A stretch of 61,921 nucleotides of DNA, taken from the NCBI GenBank assembly GCA_003497625.1, contig DNNO01000028.1, positions 1-61,921 on the forward strand, written 5' to 3'. This document shows, one piece after another, positions 35,706 through 45,168 of the stretch (positions are counted from its first letter, which is position 1; each line of letters begins with the position of its first letter). The notes beneath the pieces were generated by a model. It ran no database searches, was not told the DNA's origin, and was given only the letters and a program-made list of their open reading frames with translations. Both the position numbers and the translations under genes were made by a program. This DNA is from Flavobacterium sp. (lineage in GTDB: Bacteria > Bacteroidota > Bacteroidia > Flavobacteriales > Flavobacteriaceae).

Positions 35706-36590
35706 ATGAAAATAGCGCTATTTGGCCAATATTACCAAAACAGTACCGCCGAAATCGTACAAAAAGTAGTTACTTTTTTAGAATCAAATGCCATTACAAT
35801 TGCTTTTGAAGCGAGTTTTTTAGCTAGTCTTAAAGAAAAAAATATCATTTTAAAAGAGTACGAAACCTATTCCAATTACAATAATTTAGATGCCGATTTC
35901 AAAGCGTTAATCAGTATTGGTGGCGACGGAACTATTCTAAAAGCAGCAACTTTTGTTAGAGATAAAAATATTCCGATTATCGGAATTAACGCCGGAAGAT
36001 TAGGGTTTTTAGCAACTATTCAATTTGAAAATATTGAAACGCTTTTGCAAAAATTACTTAATGACGATTATGCCATTTCAAAAAGAACACTATTAAGCAT
36101 TGAAACCACTCCAGAATATGACAATTTTAGCGAATTAGATTTTGCTTTAAACGAAGTAACTGTCGCTAGAAAAGATACTACTTCAATGATAACGATTGTT
36201 ACCTATTTAAATGGAGAATATCTCACTTCATATTGGGCAGATGGTTTGATTGTTTCAACTCCAACCGGTTCAACTGGATATTCGCTAAGCTGTGGTGGAC
36301 CAGTTCTTACACCAAATGTAGAAAGCTTAGTTATAACTCCAATGGCGCCTCATAACTTAAACGCAAGACCTTTAGTTATAACAGATGACATGGAAATTGA
36401 GCTTCGAATTTCTGGACGAGAAGAACAATTTTTAATTTCACTGGATTCGAGAATTTCTGCAGTTTCAAAAGATACGATTGTTCGAATAAAAAAATCGCCT
36501 TTTACCATTTCGATAATTGAATTTAAGGAAGAATCATTCCTAAATACTATCCGAAAAAAATTACTTTGGGGAGAAGACAAAAGAAATTAA
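35706..36590 (+). CDS. nadK: NAD kinase
   Basis: 294 residues. Phosphorylates NAD to NADP. GGDG at 72-75 (SIGGDGTILKA), ALNEVTVAR, and TPTGSTGYSLSCGGP are the NAD kinase fingerprints. Follows the CBS gene by 11 bases. The next gene lies 120 bases on with its own promoter element. Confidence 0.97.
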   Translation: MKIALFGQYYQNSTAEIVQKVVTFLESNAITIAFEASFLASLKEKNIILKEYETYSNYNNLDADFKALISIGGDGTILKAATFVRDKNIPIIGINAGRLGFLATIQFENIETLLQKLLNDDYAISKRTLLSIETTPEYDNFSELDFALNEVTVARKDTTSMITIVTYLNGEYLTSYWADGLIVSTPTGSTGYSLSCGGPVLTPNVESLVITPMAPHNLNARPLVITDDMEIELRISGREEQFLISLDSRISAVSKDTIVRIKKSPFTISIIEFKEESFLNTIRKKLLWGEDKRN

Positions 36591-36686
36591 CAGTACAAAT
36601 TATATTATTTTTCATTTTTTAGCGTTTTCAAGTACAATTAAACAACAAAAAAAATCCTTAAAATAGGGATAAGTAGTCAATATTGT

Positions 36687-36694
36687 TATATTTG
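36687..36694 (+). promoter_or_regulatory. Predicted -7 element for the DUF6089-uppS-bamA run
   Basis: TATATTTG, 16 bases before the ATG at 36711. Probably drives the envelope-biogenesis operon that follows. Confidence 0.5.
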
Positions 36695-36710
36695 CAAACT
36701 ATTTCAAAAA

Positions 36711-37394
36711 ATGAAGCACTTTTTATTCTATATTGTATTGATTTTCTGCGGAATTAATTCACAAGCTCAGATTAATGAACTTGGTGTGTTTGTTGGCGGA
36801 ACTAACTACATAGGTGATATTGGTCCTACTGATTATATTGCTCCGAATGAACCTTCAATTGGAATACTATATAAGTGGAACAGAAGTCCAAGACACGCCT
36901 ATAGATTTTCTTACACTCAAGGAAAATTAACAGCTAGAGACATTGATAGCGATGTCCCAAGCAGATATCTAAGAGGAAATTCATTTGAAAATAGTGTAAA
37001 AGAGTTTTCTGCGGGTTTAGAATTCAGTTTTATGGATTTTGACTTACACGATGGAGATCCAAAATTTTCTCCATATGTTTATTCAGGATTGAGCTATTTC
37101 ATATATGATGAAATTTACATTTTAGACAATAATAGTAGAGAAGACTATCAAAGCAGTACATTTGCAATTCCAATGGTTTTAGGATTAAAAGCTAGATTAT
37201 TTCAGAATTTCATTATAGGTGCTGAAGTAGGATTTAGATATACTTTTACAGATAATTTAGACGGAAGTAATCCTGAGAATGATAACTTTGAAAGCTTACG
37301 CTTTGGAAATAAAAACAGTAACGATTGGTATGTATTTACTGGTTTAACATTAACTTATACATTTGGGCAAAACCCATGTTTTTGCGCAGAATAA
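36711..37394 (+). CDS. DUF6089-type outer membrane beta-barrel protein
   Basis: 227 residues. Signal peptide to about residue 19 (INSQAQ), then barrel-like strands beginning ELGVFVGGTNYIGDIGPTDYIAP. C-terminal TLTYTFGQNP. Characteristic Bacteroidetes protein found just upstream of uppS and bamA, so a role in outer-membrane assembly is inferred from context only. Starts 16 bases after a -7 element. Confidence 0.82.
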   Translation: MKHFLFYIVLIFCGINSQAQINELGVFVGGTNYIGDIGPTDYIAPNEPSIGILYKWNRSPRHAYRFSYTQGKLTARDIDSDVPSRYLRGNSFENSVKEFSAGLEFSFMDFDLHDGDPKFSPYVYSGLSYFIYDEIYILDNNSREDYQSSTFAIPMVLGLKARLFQNFIIGAEVGFRYTFTDNLDGSNPENDNFESLRFGNKNSNDWYVFTGLTLTYTFGQNPCFCAE

Positions 37395-37395
37395 A

Positions 37396-38139
37396 ATGGA
37401 ATTATTACAAAAAATAAATACTGATTATTTACCTAGCCATTTAGCAATTATAATGGATGGCAATGGAAGATGGGCAAAACAAAAAGGATTGCTTAGAGCG
37501 CTTGGACACGAGAGCGGCACAAAATCAGTAAGAAAAACAGTTGAAGCATGTGCTAAATTAGGGATTAAAAACCTGACTTTATATGCTTTTTCAACCGAAA
37601 ACTGGAATCGTCCAAAACTTGAAGTTGACACCTTAATGAAGCTTTTAGTTTCTTCTTTGAAGAAAGAAATTAAGACTTTACAGACCAATAATATCAAATT
37701 AAACGCCATTGGAAATTTAACAAATTTACCTGATGGTGTACAAAAAGAATTACAAGAAGTAATTGACAAAACCGCCGAAAACACTAGAATGACACTGACA
37801 TTAGCACTCAGTTATGGCGCTCGAGAAGAACTCATTCAAGCTGTTAAAAAAATTTCGAACAAAGTTAAAAATAATATAATTTCTGAAGAGACTATTGACG
37901 AATCAATTATTAATCAGCATCTTTACACACACAATTTACCCGATGTAGATTTAGTGATTAGAACTAGTGGCGAACACAGGATAAGTAATTTCCTGTTATG
38001 GCAAATAGCTTATGCCGAGTTTTATTTTACAGATGTACTTTGGCCCGATTTTTCAGAAGACCATTTATATGAAGCAATTATTAGTTATCAAAAAAGAGAA
38101 CGCCGATTTGGAAAAACAAGCGAACAAATTATACCTTAA
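37396..38139 (+). CDS. uppS: Undecaprenyl diphosphate synthase (isoprenyl transferase)
   Basis: 247 residues from the ATG at 37396, one base after the previous stop. Makes the C55 carrier for peptidoglycan and surface glycans by cis-condensation of isopentenyl diphosphate. Asp21 in IIMDGNGRWAK, LTLYAFSTENWNRP and DLVIRTSGEHRISNFLLWQ are all present. A longer frame overlaps the upstream gene and was rejected. bamA begins four bases after the stop. Confidence 0.97.
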   Translation: MELLQKINTDYLPSHLAIIMDGNGRWAKQKGLLRALGHESGTKSVRKTVEACAKLGIKNLTLYAFSTENWNRPKLEVDTLMKLLVSSLKKEIKTLQTNNIKLNAIGNLTNLPDGVQKELQEVIDKTAENTRMTLTLALSYGAREELIQAVKKISNKVKNNIISEETIDESIINQHLYTHNLPDVDLVIRTSGEHRISNFLLWQIAYAEFYFTDVLWPDFSEDHLYEAIISYQKRERRFGKTSEQIIP

Positions 38140-38143
38140 AAAG

Positions 38144-40762
38144 ATGTTTAAAAAAGGATTACAATTATTTACACTATTTACAATACTATATAGCTCTTCA
38201 CTTTTTGCTCAAGACACAAAACTAGAAAGTGGTAAAGAATATATCTTAGCCAAAATTGATGTTACAGGAAAAATAAGCTACAACGAACAAACCGTAACTA
38301 CATTTACTGGATTAGAAAAAGGACAACAAATAATTGTCCCTGGACAAGACATTAGTAATGCCATCAAAAAACTATGGAAGTTAGGTTTATTTTCAGATGT
38401 AAATTTTTATGTAAATAAAATTGAAGGAGATAGTATCTTTTTAGAACTTAACATTAATGAGTTACCTAAATTATCTGATATAAAAATACAAGGAGTAAAA
38501 AAAGGTAAAATTGAAGAATTAGCTAAAGAAGCCGATTTAAAAAAAGGTAAAATAGTTAATGAAAATTTAATTACTACCACAAAAAATTACTTCGAAAACA
38601 AATATAAAAAAGAAGGATATTACCAAACAAAAGTAACCATAAACACTGTACCGGATAGTTTAGACACTGAGGTTAAAATGGTAATAAATATTGACAAAGG
38701 TGATAAAGTTAAAGTAAAAAGCATTGATTTTGAGGGAAATAATCAAATTAGCGATGCTAAACTAAAAAAAGCTTTCAAGAATACAAAACAACGTAACCCA
38801 ATCCGATTTTATAAAAAATCGAAATATATCAAAGAAAAATACAAAGAAGATTTAACAGCTGTAATTGATAAATATAAAGAAAAAGGGAATCGAGATGCGA
38901 GAATTATATCTGATTCGGTAACCTACGATAAAAATTCAAATACTGTTTCTATCAAAGTAAAATTAGAAGAAGGTAGAAAATACTATTTTGGTGATATTAG
39001 ATACCTAGGAAACACCGTTTATACAGAGCGTCAACTTAATTCAATTTTAGGAATTAAAAAAGGAGACGTTTATAATGGAACGCTGCTTCAAAAGAGAATT
39101 GCGGACCAAACTAAACCGGACGGGGAAGACTTAACAAACTTATACCAAAATAATGGGTATTTATTTTCAAGCATTAATCCTGTTGAAGTTAAAACCGCAA
39201 ACGACACTATCGATTTTGAAATAAGAATTACTGAAGGTCCAATTGCATACTTTAATAAAATTACAGTAGTAGGAAATGACAAAACAAATGACCATGTAAT
39301 TTACAGAGAACTTAGAACGAAACCAGGTCAAAAATATAGTAAAGAAGATTTAATTCGTTCTATTCGCGAAATTGGACAATTAGGTTTCTTTGATCCAGAA
39401 GCTATCAAGCCTGATTTTAAAAATGTAGATCCTCAAGCTGGAACAGTTGATATCGAATATAACGTAGTAGAAAAAGGATCTTCTCAAGTAGAACTTCAAG
39501 GAGGATATGGCGGTGGTGGATTTATTGGAACGTTAGGATTATCGTTCAACAATTTCTCAGCAAGAAAAATGTTTAAAAAAGATGCATACAAACCACTTCC
39601 TATGGGAGATGGTCAAAAAATGGCATTACGTTTACAAGGAAGTTCGTACTTTCAAACGTACAGTTTATCATTTTCTGAGCCTTGGTTTGGAGGTAAAAAA
39701 CCAGTTAGTTTTTCTACATCATTATCACACAGTAAACAGTTTCTATACAATTACAGATCAAGAGATGTAAACAGAGATCAGAGTTTTAACATTACTTCTT
39801 TATCTGTTGGATTAGCAAAAAGACTTACTGTGCCAGACGATTATTTTGTTTTATCACAGGCTGCATCGTTTCAATATTATGATTTAAACAATTACAATAC
39901 AGGATTATTTACGTTTGGTGATGGAGCATCAAGAAACTTAGCCTATACTATTGGCTTATCAAGAAATAGCAAAGGTGTAAATCCTATTTTCCCTACAACG
40001 GGTTCTGAATTTAGTATTTCAGGTAAATTTACTCTACCATACTCTTTATTTAACGGAGTTGATTATGCTAATTTAGAAAACTTAGCCGAATATAAAGTTA
40101 GAGCAACGACAGCTGGAGAAGCTCCTGATGGTTCTAATTATCCTGCAGGAAGTTATTTAAATACAGAAGGTTATCCTGTTACCGATCCAGCTGATGCAGC
40201 AGTAGATCAAGGAAAAGTTGATCAAAAGAAATTTAATTGGTTAGAATACTACAAAATTAAATTTAAAGCAGATTGGTACACTAGAGTATATGAAAAATTA
40301 GTATTAAGAACCAATGCCGAATTTGGTTTCATGGGAGCTTACAACTCAGATAGAGGTTTAGTGCCTTTTGAAAGATTCTTCTTAGGAGGAGATGGCTTGG
40401 CTAACTTTGCCTTAGATGGTAGAGAAGTTATTCAATTAAGAGGATATCCTAATAATTCACTATCATCGCAAGATGGTGGTACCATTTATAATAAATTTTC
40501 ATTAGAATTAAGATACCCTATCACCTTAAATCAATCGGCTTCTATTTATGCATTAAGTTTCTTGGAAGCAGGTTCTGCTTTTGATACGTTTAAACAATAC
40601 AATCCTTTTAAACTACAACGTTCGGCGGGAGTTGGTTTACGTGTATTCATGCCAGCATTTGGATTATTAGGAATCGATTTTGCTCATGGTTTTGATGCTA
40701 TTCCTGGAGAAACTATTAAAAGTGGTTGGCAAACACACTTTATTATTGGACAACAATTTTAA
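38144..40762 (+). CDS. bamA: Outer membrane protein assembly factor BamA
   Basis: 872 residues from the ATG at 38144 (MFKKGLQLFTLF, signal peptide ending SSLFAQ). Residues about 25-460 form POTRA domains (GLFSDVNFYVN, GYYQTKVTINTVPD, GNRDARIISDSV, GYLFSSINPVEV, GQLGFFDPEAI), and 480-872 form the 16-strand barrel ending in a C-terminal phenylalanine (FIIGQQF). Central subunit for inserting barrels into the outer membrane. Longer frame to 38012 overlaps uppS and was rejected. Confidence 0.97.
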   Translation: MFKKGLQLFTLFTILYSSSLFAQDTKLESGKEYILAKIDVTGKISYNEQTVTTFTGLEKGQQIIVPGQDISNAIKKLWKLGLFSDVNFYVNKIEGDSIFLELNINELPKLSDIKIQGVKKGKIEELAKEADLKKGKIVNENLITTTKNYFENKYKKEGYYQTKVTINTVPDSLDTEVKMVINIDKGDKVKVKSIDFEGNNQISDAKLKKAFKNTKQRNPIRFYKKSKYIKEKYKEDLTAVIDKYKEKGNRDARIISDSVTYDKNSNTVSIKVKLEEGRKYYFGDIRYLGNTVYTERQLNSILGIKKGDVYNGTLLQKRIADQTKPDGEDLTNLYQNNGYLFSSINPVEVKTANDTIDFEIRITEGPIAYFNKITVVGNDKTNDHVIYRELRTKPGQKYSKEDLIRSIREIGQLGFFDPEAIKPDFKNVDPQAGTVDIEYNVVEKGSSQVELQGGYGGGGFIGTLGLSFNNFSARKMFKKDAYKPLPMGDGQKMALRLQGSSYFQTYSLSFSEPWFGGKKPVSFSTSLSHSKQFLYNYRSRDVNRDQSFNITSLSVGLAKRLTVPDDYFVLSQAASFQYYDLNNYNTGLFTFGDGASRNLAYTIGLSRNSKGVNPIFPTTGSEFSISGKFTLPYSLFNGVDYANLENLAEYKVRATTAGEAPDGSNYPAGSYLNTEGYPVTDPADAAVDQGKVDQKKFNWLEYYKIKFKADWYTRVYEKLVLRTNAEFGFMGAYNSDRGLVPFERFFLGGDGLANFALDGREVIQLRGYPNNSLSSQDGGTIYNKFSLELRYPITLNQSASIYALSFLEAGSAFDTFKQYNPFKLQRSAGVGLRVFMPAFGLLGIDFAHGFDAIPGETIKSGWQTHFIIGQQF

Positions 40763-40877
40763 GGTTTGTTAGTACTTTTTTGTTAAATTCGTAAAAATAT
40801 TTTACCATTTATTACGTTTGACATTTATAAAAGTAGAATCCAAACAGATTCGACCACTAAACAAAATTAAATTGAAA

Positions 40878-41906
40878 ATGAAAAAACTGTTATTTATACT
40901 TGCTTTAATCTCTTTTTCTTCTAACGCTCAAACTGCTAGAGGAGTTAAAATTGGTTATATAGATATGGAATATATCTTAGAAAAAGTTCCTGATTATGCA
41001 GAAGCAAATAATCAATTAGAGCAAAAAGCTCAAAAGTGGAAGCAAGAAATAGAAATTAAAAAAACAGAAATAACAAAGTTAAAAGACGCTTTAAAAACAG
41101 AAAGAGTTTTATTAACTAAAGAATTAATTGAAGAAAGAGAAGAAGAAATTGCTCATCTAGACAAAGAACTTCTTGAATATCAAGAAAAACGTTTTGGACC
41201 AAAAGGAGATTTAATCATTCAAAAATCGGTATTGATTAAACCTATTCAAGACCAGATTTTTACCATCGTACAAGATGTTGCTGAACAAAGAAAATACGAT
41301 TTTATTTTTGACAAATCTTCAGATTTAACGATGTTATTTGCTGCTCAAAAATATGACATCAGTGATTTTGTTGTAAAAAAACTAACTGCTTCTCAAAAAA
41401 GAGAAGAAATGTCTAAAAAGCAACTTAAAGCTTTAGAAGCAAAAGAAGCATTAGAAGAAGGTGTAGAAGAAAATCCAGCATTTACAGAAAGACAGCGAAT
41501 CTTAGAAGAAAAAAAATTAGCAAGAGAAAAACTTATTGAAGAACGCAAATTAGCTAATGAACAAAAGAAAGCTGATGCTGCAGAAAAAAGAAAAAAATTA
41601 CTTGAAGAACGCGATGCTAAAAAAAATGGCACAGTAATTGAAAATAAAACTTCAGACGAAAACAAAGACGAAAATACTGAAGGTAAAAAAGAGGAAGGTT
41701 CTAAAAATGAAGATGAATTAGTTAAAACAGAAGAACCTAAAAAACTTACACCTGCTGAAATAAGACAGAAAGCAATTGACGAACGAAATAAAAAATTAGA
41801 GGAGCGTAAAAAAGCTTTAGAAGAGAAAAAGAAAAAAATAGCTGAAGATAAAGAAGCAGCTAAAAAAGCAAAAGAAACCAAAACAGAAACAGAGAATAAA
41901 GATTAA
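40878..41906 (+). CDS. OmpH/Skp-family periplasmic chaperone with long charged tail
   Basis: 342 residues from the ATG at 40878 (signal peptide ending SSNAQ). Residues 22-185 are the OmpH/Skp domain (KIGYIDMEYILEKVPDYAEANNQL..., YDFIFDKSSDLTMLFAAQKYDISD). Residues 190-342 are a Lys/Glu/Ala-rich coiled-coil tail about twice the length of the core's usual extension. It should hold unfolded outer-membrane proteins in transit to BamA, encoded just upstream. The tail is unusual and may extend reach across the periplasm. Confidence 0.9.
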   Translation: MKKLLFILALISFSSNAQTARGVKIGYIDMEYILEKVPDYAEANNQLEQKAQKWKQEIEIKKTEITKLKDALKTERVLLTKELIEEREEEIAHLDKELLEYQEKRFGPKGDLIIQKSVLIKPIQDQIFTIVQDVAEQRKYDFIFDKSSDLTMLFAAQKYDISDFVVKKLTASQKREEMSKKQLKALEAKEALEEGVEENPAFTERQRILEEKKLAREKLIEERKLANEQKKADAAEKRKKLLEERDAKKNGTVIENKTSDENKDENTEGKKEEGSKNEDELVKTEEPKKLTPAEIRQKAIDERNKKLEERKKALEEKKKKIAEDKEAAKKAKETKTETENKD

Positions 41907-41930
41907 ATAACTTAAATTTTAAAATTAAAA

Positions 41931-42437
41931 ATGAAACAATTAAAAACATTAGCAATCGCAATCGTACTTTTCATTGGAACGCAAGTTTCAGCTCAATCAA
42001 AAGTTGCTCATATAGATGTTCAAGCGTTAATGACGACTATGCCTGAAATGAAAACGGCGCAAGATCAAATGAAGAAAATTCAAGAAACTTACGACAAAGA
42101 TTACAAAAACATGGTAACTGAATACCAAACAAAATTACAAAAATACGAACAAGAAGCTCCTACTGCAGGTGATGCATTAAACGAAACTCGTTCTAAAGAA
42201 ATGCAGGATATGGGTAGCCGTATTCAACAATTTGAACAAACAGCTAAAAAAGAATTAGGTCAAAAAGAATTAGACTTAATAAAACCAATCATGGAAAAAG
42301 CTCAAAAAGCAATTCAAAAAGTAGCTAAAGCTAAAGGTGTAAACTATGTGTTAGATGCTACAACTGGATCAGGAGTTTTATTTGCTGAAGGTGGAATCGA
42401 TTTACTAGCTGATGTAAAAAAAGAACTTGGTTTTTAA
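41931..42437 (+). CDS. OmpH/Skp-family periplasmic chaperone, short copy
   Basis: 168 residues. Signal peptide to about 21 (TQVSAQ), then the Skp pattern KVAHIDVQALMTTMPEMKTAQDQMKKIQ, a central coiled coil, and VNYVLDATTGSGVLFAEGG at the end. Second of two tandem chaperones after bamA; ends in a terminator. Likely paralogue of the preceding gene without the charged tail. Confidence 0.93.
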   Translation: MKQLKTLAIAIVLFIGTQVSAQSKVAHIDVQALMTTMPEMKTAQDQMKKIQETYDKDYKNMVTEYQTKLQKYEQEAPTAGDALNETRSKEMQDMGSRIQQFEQTAKKELGQKELDLIKPIMEKAQKAIQKVAKAKGVNYVLDATTGSGVLFAEGGIDLLADVKKELGF

Positions 42438-42458
42438 TTAATTCAACCAATAATTTTA

Positions 42459-42497
42459 AAAACTGCTCAATCTAAAATTAGATTGAGCAGTTTTTTT
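42459..42497 (+). terminator. Terminator of the bamA/ompH operon
   Basis: 15-bp arms around TGCTCAATCTA and its complement with a 4-base loop and a long T run. The run merges into the murI promoter. Confidence 0.9.
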
Positions 42498-42498
42498 T

Positions 42499-42506
42499 TA
42501 TTTTTG
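42499..42506 (+). promoter_or_regulatory. -7 element abutting murI
   Basis: TATTTTTG formed from the end of the terminator T run, five bases before the murI ATG; predicts a leaderless transcript. Confidence 0.45.
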
Positions 42507-42511
42507 TTCTT

Positions 42512-43291
42512 ATGAAAAATGAAAATCCTATAGGCTTATTTGATTCTGGTATTGGCGGAACTTCTATTTGGAAAGAAGTACATGCCTTAATGCCTTATGA
42601 AAACACTATCTACCTTGCAGACAGCAAGAATGCCCCTTACGGATTAAAATCTAAAGATGAAATCATAGCGCTCAGTTGCAAAAACACAGAATTTTTATTA
42701 GAAAACAATTGCAAAATTATCGTTGTAGCCTGTAACACCGCTACAACAAACGCTATAAAAGAATTAAGAGCAAAATACGATGTTCCTTTTATTGGAATTG
42801 AACCAGCCATTAAACCTGCTGCTCTCCATTCAAAAACACAAACAATTGGAATTCTTGCTACAAAAGGAACCCTTAATAGCGAGTTATTTCATAAAAGTGT
42901 GGAAAACCATCCAGATGTCAAAATCATTGAGCAAATAGGTCACGGATTGGTTCAATTAATCGAAAATGGCGATATCAATTCACCAGAAATGGAAGAACTA
43001 TTAAAAAGTTATCTAAATCCGATGGTGAAAAAAAACATTGATTATTTGGTTTTAGGATGCAGCCACTATCCGTATTTAATTCCTCAGATTCAAAAAATCA
43101 TTCCATCCCATATTAAAATTATCGATTCTGGTGAAGCTGTTGCCAAACAAACCCAAAAGATAATTGAACAAAATCATTTACTTAATTCTTCAAAAGAAAA
43201 AAGCTCGCAAATATTCTATACGAACAGCGAGCCTGAAGTTTTGGAAACCATCTTAAACCATATGGAAAAAGTGATTTATAAGAATTTTTAA
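42512..43291 (+). CDS. murI: Glutamate racemase
   Basis: 259 residues. Makes D-glutamate for peptidoglycan. The two catalytic cysteines are Cys74 (VVACNTATT) and Cys183 (LGCSHYP), with Asp11 (GLFDSGIGG) and YGLKS nearby. It sits just after the bamA/ompH terminator. Its stop codon abuts that of the convergent hexapeptide transferase with no gap. Confidence 0.97.
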   Translation: MKNENPIGLFDSGIGGTSIWKEVHALMPYENTIYLADSKNAPYGLKSKDEIIALSCKNTEFLLENNCKIIVVACNTATTNAIKELRAKYDVPFIGIEPAIKPAALHSKTQTIGILATKGTLNSELFHKSVENHPDVKIIEQIGHGLVQLIENGDINSPEMEELLKSYLNPMVKKNIDYLVLGCSHYPYLIPQIQKIIPSHIKIIDSGEAVAKQTQKIIEQNHLLNSSKEKSSQIFYTNSEPEVLETILNHMEKVIYKNF

Positions 43292-43807
43292 CTATTCGTC
43301 TTTAAACCACCCCGAATACATTACGTAATTATTTGAAATGCGTTCGATTTCTCCAGCAAAATCGCTTTGATCAATATCTTTTACTTTCTTAGCTGGAACA
43401 CCTGCATAAATACAACCTGATTCTACAACCGTGTTTTGTGTAATTACTGAACCAGCCGCTACGATTGAATTACTTTCAATTACGCAGTTATCCATTACAA
43501 TAGCGCCCATTCCAATTAACACATTGTCTTTTATAGTACAACCATGCACAATGGCATTATGCCCTATTGAAACATTATTTCCTATAACAGTAGGATGTTT
43601 TTGATAAGTACAATGAACCACCGCTCCATCTTGAATGTTTACTTTGTTTCCAATTGTAATAGAATTAACATCACCTCTAATTACCGCATTAAACCACACA
43701 CTACAATTAGACCCGAAAGAAACTTCACCTACAATAGTTGCATTTTCAGCAACATAACAATCGTCTGGAATTTGAGGAAATTTTCCGTTTACTTCTTTAA
43801 TTAGCAT
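43292..43807 (-). CDS. Gamma-carbonic-anhydrase-like hexapeptide protein
   Basis: 171 residues from the ATG at 43807 (MLIKEVNGKFPQIPDD). Left-handed beta-helix with hexapeptide repeats (VGEVSFGSNCSVWFNAVIRGDV...IGNKVNIQDGAVVHCTYQ...VSIGHNAIVHGCTIKDNVLIGMGA). The three histidines that can bind metal in gamma-carbonic anhydrases are at the expected places. PaaY/YrdA-like; carbonic anhydrase activity is not assured. Convergent with murI, stops touching. Confidence 0.9.
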   Translation of the reverse strand: MLIKEVNGKFPQIPDDCYVAENATIVGEVSFGSNCSVWFNAVIRGDVNSITIGNKVNIQDGAVVHCTYQKHPTVIGNNVSIGHNAIVHGCTIKDNVLIGMGAIVMDNCVIESNSIVAAGSVITQNTVVESGCIYAGVPAKKVKDIDQSDFAGEIERISNNYVMYSGWFKDE

Positions 43808-43827
43808 ATTTATTCTTTTAAAAAAAA

Positions 43828-43848
43828 TGTCCCGATAAAATCGGGACA
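43828..43848 (-). terminator. Terminator of the PorP/SprF gene, TCCCGA stem
   Basis: Arms TGTCCCGA / TCGGGACA, 5-base loop; read on the minus strand it is followed by a T run. Confidence 0.85.
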
Positions 43849-43870
43849 AATATAATTGAAATATTTATTT

Positions 43871-44866
43871 TTAATTGACAGCAGGACAGTTACAATCCCA
43901 AGCTTTATCTTTACAGAAGACATCAAATCCAATTGTTAATTGGTGGAAACCTCCGTTATCAAATTTAACATCTCCCATAATGTGAGAATACGTATATGAG
44001 AACATAAAATTCTTATAATTAACCCCTACAATAGGAGTTATCCATTGTAACTTTTGTTCTTCTAAAGAACCATCAGAAACATACTGTGCTCCATCAAAAC
44101 TTCTTCTGTATGATAAACCACCCCATAATCTACCGAAATCTAAACTTTTATAAACTTTTAAATTTAAATCAATCGCTTTTTCTTTTGTTTCTGAAGTATA
44201 TTGAAACATAAATGATGGTTCAAATAACAATCTATCTTCATCACCAAAAACAGCACCAGCACTCCAAAGATATTTACTTAAATTATCAGACTCTACATCT
44301 GTATATAACTCTCTTTTGTTAGCCAAAAAGTTTTTAATTGTAAAATGAGTAAAGAAATCCATATAATGGTAAGAAACTCCTAAATCAACATTAAAATATG
44401 CATCTTTAGTTATTACACCTTGAACAACATTAGGATCAAACCCAGTAAATTCAGTTCCATCTAAAGTACTTTGAACAAATGCAGCACTTAAACCAAAAGA
44501 CAACTGATTTAAATCTAATGTTCCTCTTGAAAATCTTAAGTGATGCGCATAAGTTAATTTAGCTCCCTTTTGAGAATGATATCCATTTTTATCATTAAAC
44601 AAAATCATACCAACACCTGAAACTCCATCTTCGTCTAGCGCAGTATTAAAACTAATTGTTTGTAAAGATGGTGCGTCTTCCTGGCCAAACCATTGTTGAC
44701 GACCTGTTAATCTGATTTTTCCACAATTAGCAGCTCCTGCCATTGAAGGGTGAATCAAATAATAATTATCCGACAAATAATCCGAATAAACAGCTACTCC
44801 TTCTTGGGCAAATGAAAATTGTGCCAATAAAAACGCTAAAATAAAATAACTCTTTTTAAAATTCAT
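43871..44866 (-). CDS. PorP/SprF family type IX secretion membrane protein
   Basis: 331 residues. Signal peptide (ending FSFAQ), then the family opening YSDYLSDNYYLIHPSMAGAANCGKIRLTGRQQWFG and a barrel ending NGGFHQLTIGFDVF. Members act with type IX secretion of partner proteins such as gliding adhesins. Here no large secreted partner with a type B C-terminal signal sits beside it, so it is an orphan copy. It has its own promoter in the 326-base gap upstream. Confidence 0.9.
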   Translation of the reverse strand: MNFKKSYFILAFLLAQFSFAQEGVAVYSDYLSDNYYLIHPSMAGAANCGKIRLTGRQQWFGQEDAPSLQTISFNTALDEDGVSGVGMILFNDKNGYHSQKGAKLTYAHHLRFSRGTLDLNQLSFGLSAAFVQSTLDGTEFTGFDPNVVQGVITKDAYFNVDLGVSYHYMDFFTHFTIKNFLANKRELYTDVESDNLSKYLWSAGAVFGDEDRLLFEPSFMFQYTSETKEKAIDLNLKVYKSLDFGRLWGGLSYRRSFDGAQYVSDGSLEEQKLQWITPIVGVNYKNFMFSYTYSHIMGDVKFDNGGFHQLTIGFDVFCKDKAWDCNCPAVN

Positions 44867-44985
44867 TGTAGTTATTGTTTAATGAAAACATACTTCTTAC
44901 TATTCTAATCAAACTTCTAGGTTTTAAAATTAGAACATTATTAATAAAAAACAACTAAAAATGTGGTTTTTTACTACGAACTTGC

Positions 44986-45018
44986 CAAAGATATAAATTT
45001 TTAGGTTTCTTTTACAAT
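44986..45018 (-). promoter_or_regulatory. Promoter of the PorP/SprF gene
   Basis: Minus-strand TTG (45018-45016), 22-base spacer and TATCTTTG (44993-44986). Implies a leader of about 110 bases before the ATG at 44866. Confidence 0.6.
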
Positions 45019-45168
45019 TCGCTTAAAATATTCTTAAGTTAAATTTACATTTTTTTAATGATTAGAATACAAAAAGAGCTTTTCTAACTTTTTAGTTCAT
45101 CAAAATCTAATAAAAAGTTAAATAAAAAAGTCTATATCTAAAACAAACCACAAGTCTTTTGAACTTTG

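Noticed and set aside
38012-38143. Longer N-terminus of BamA
   Set aside because: It would overlap uppS by 128 bases and precede a clear signal peptide starting at 38144.
41393-41881. 162-codon Ser/Phe-rich open frame on the minus strand
   Set aside because: Mirror of the Lys/Glu-rich tail of the Skp-like gene; composition is explained by the sense strand.
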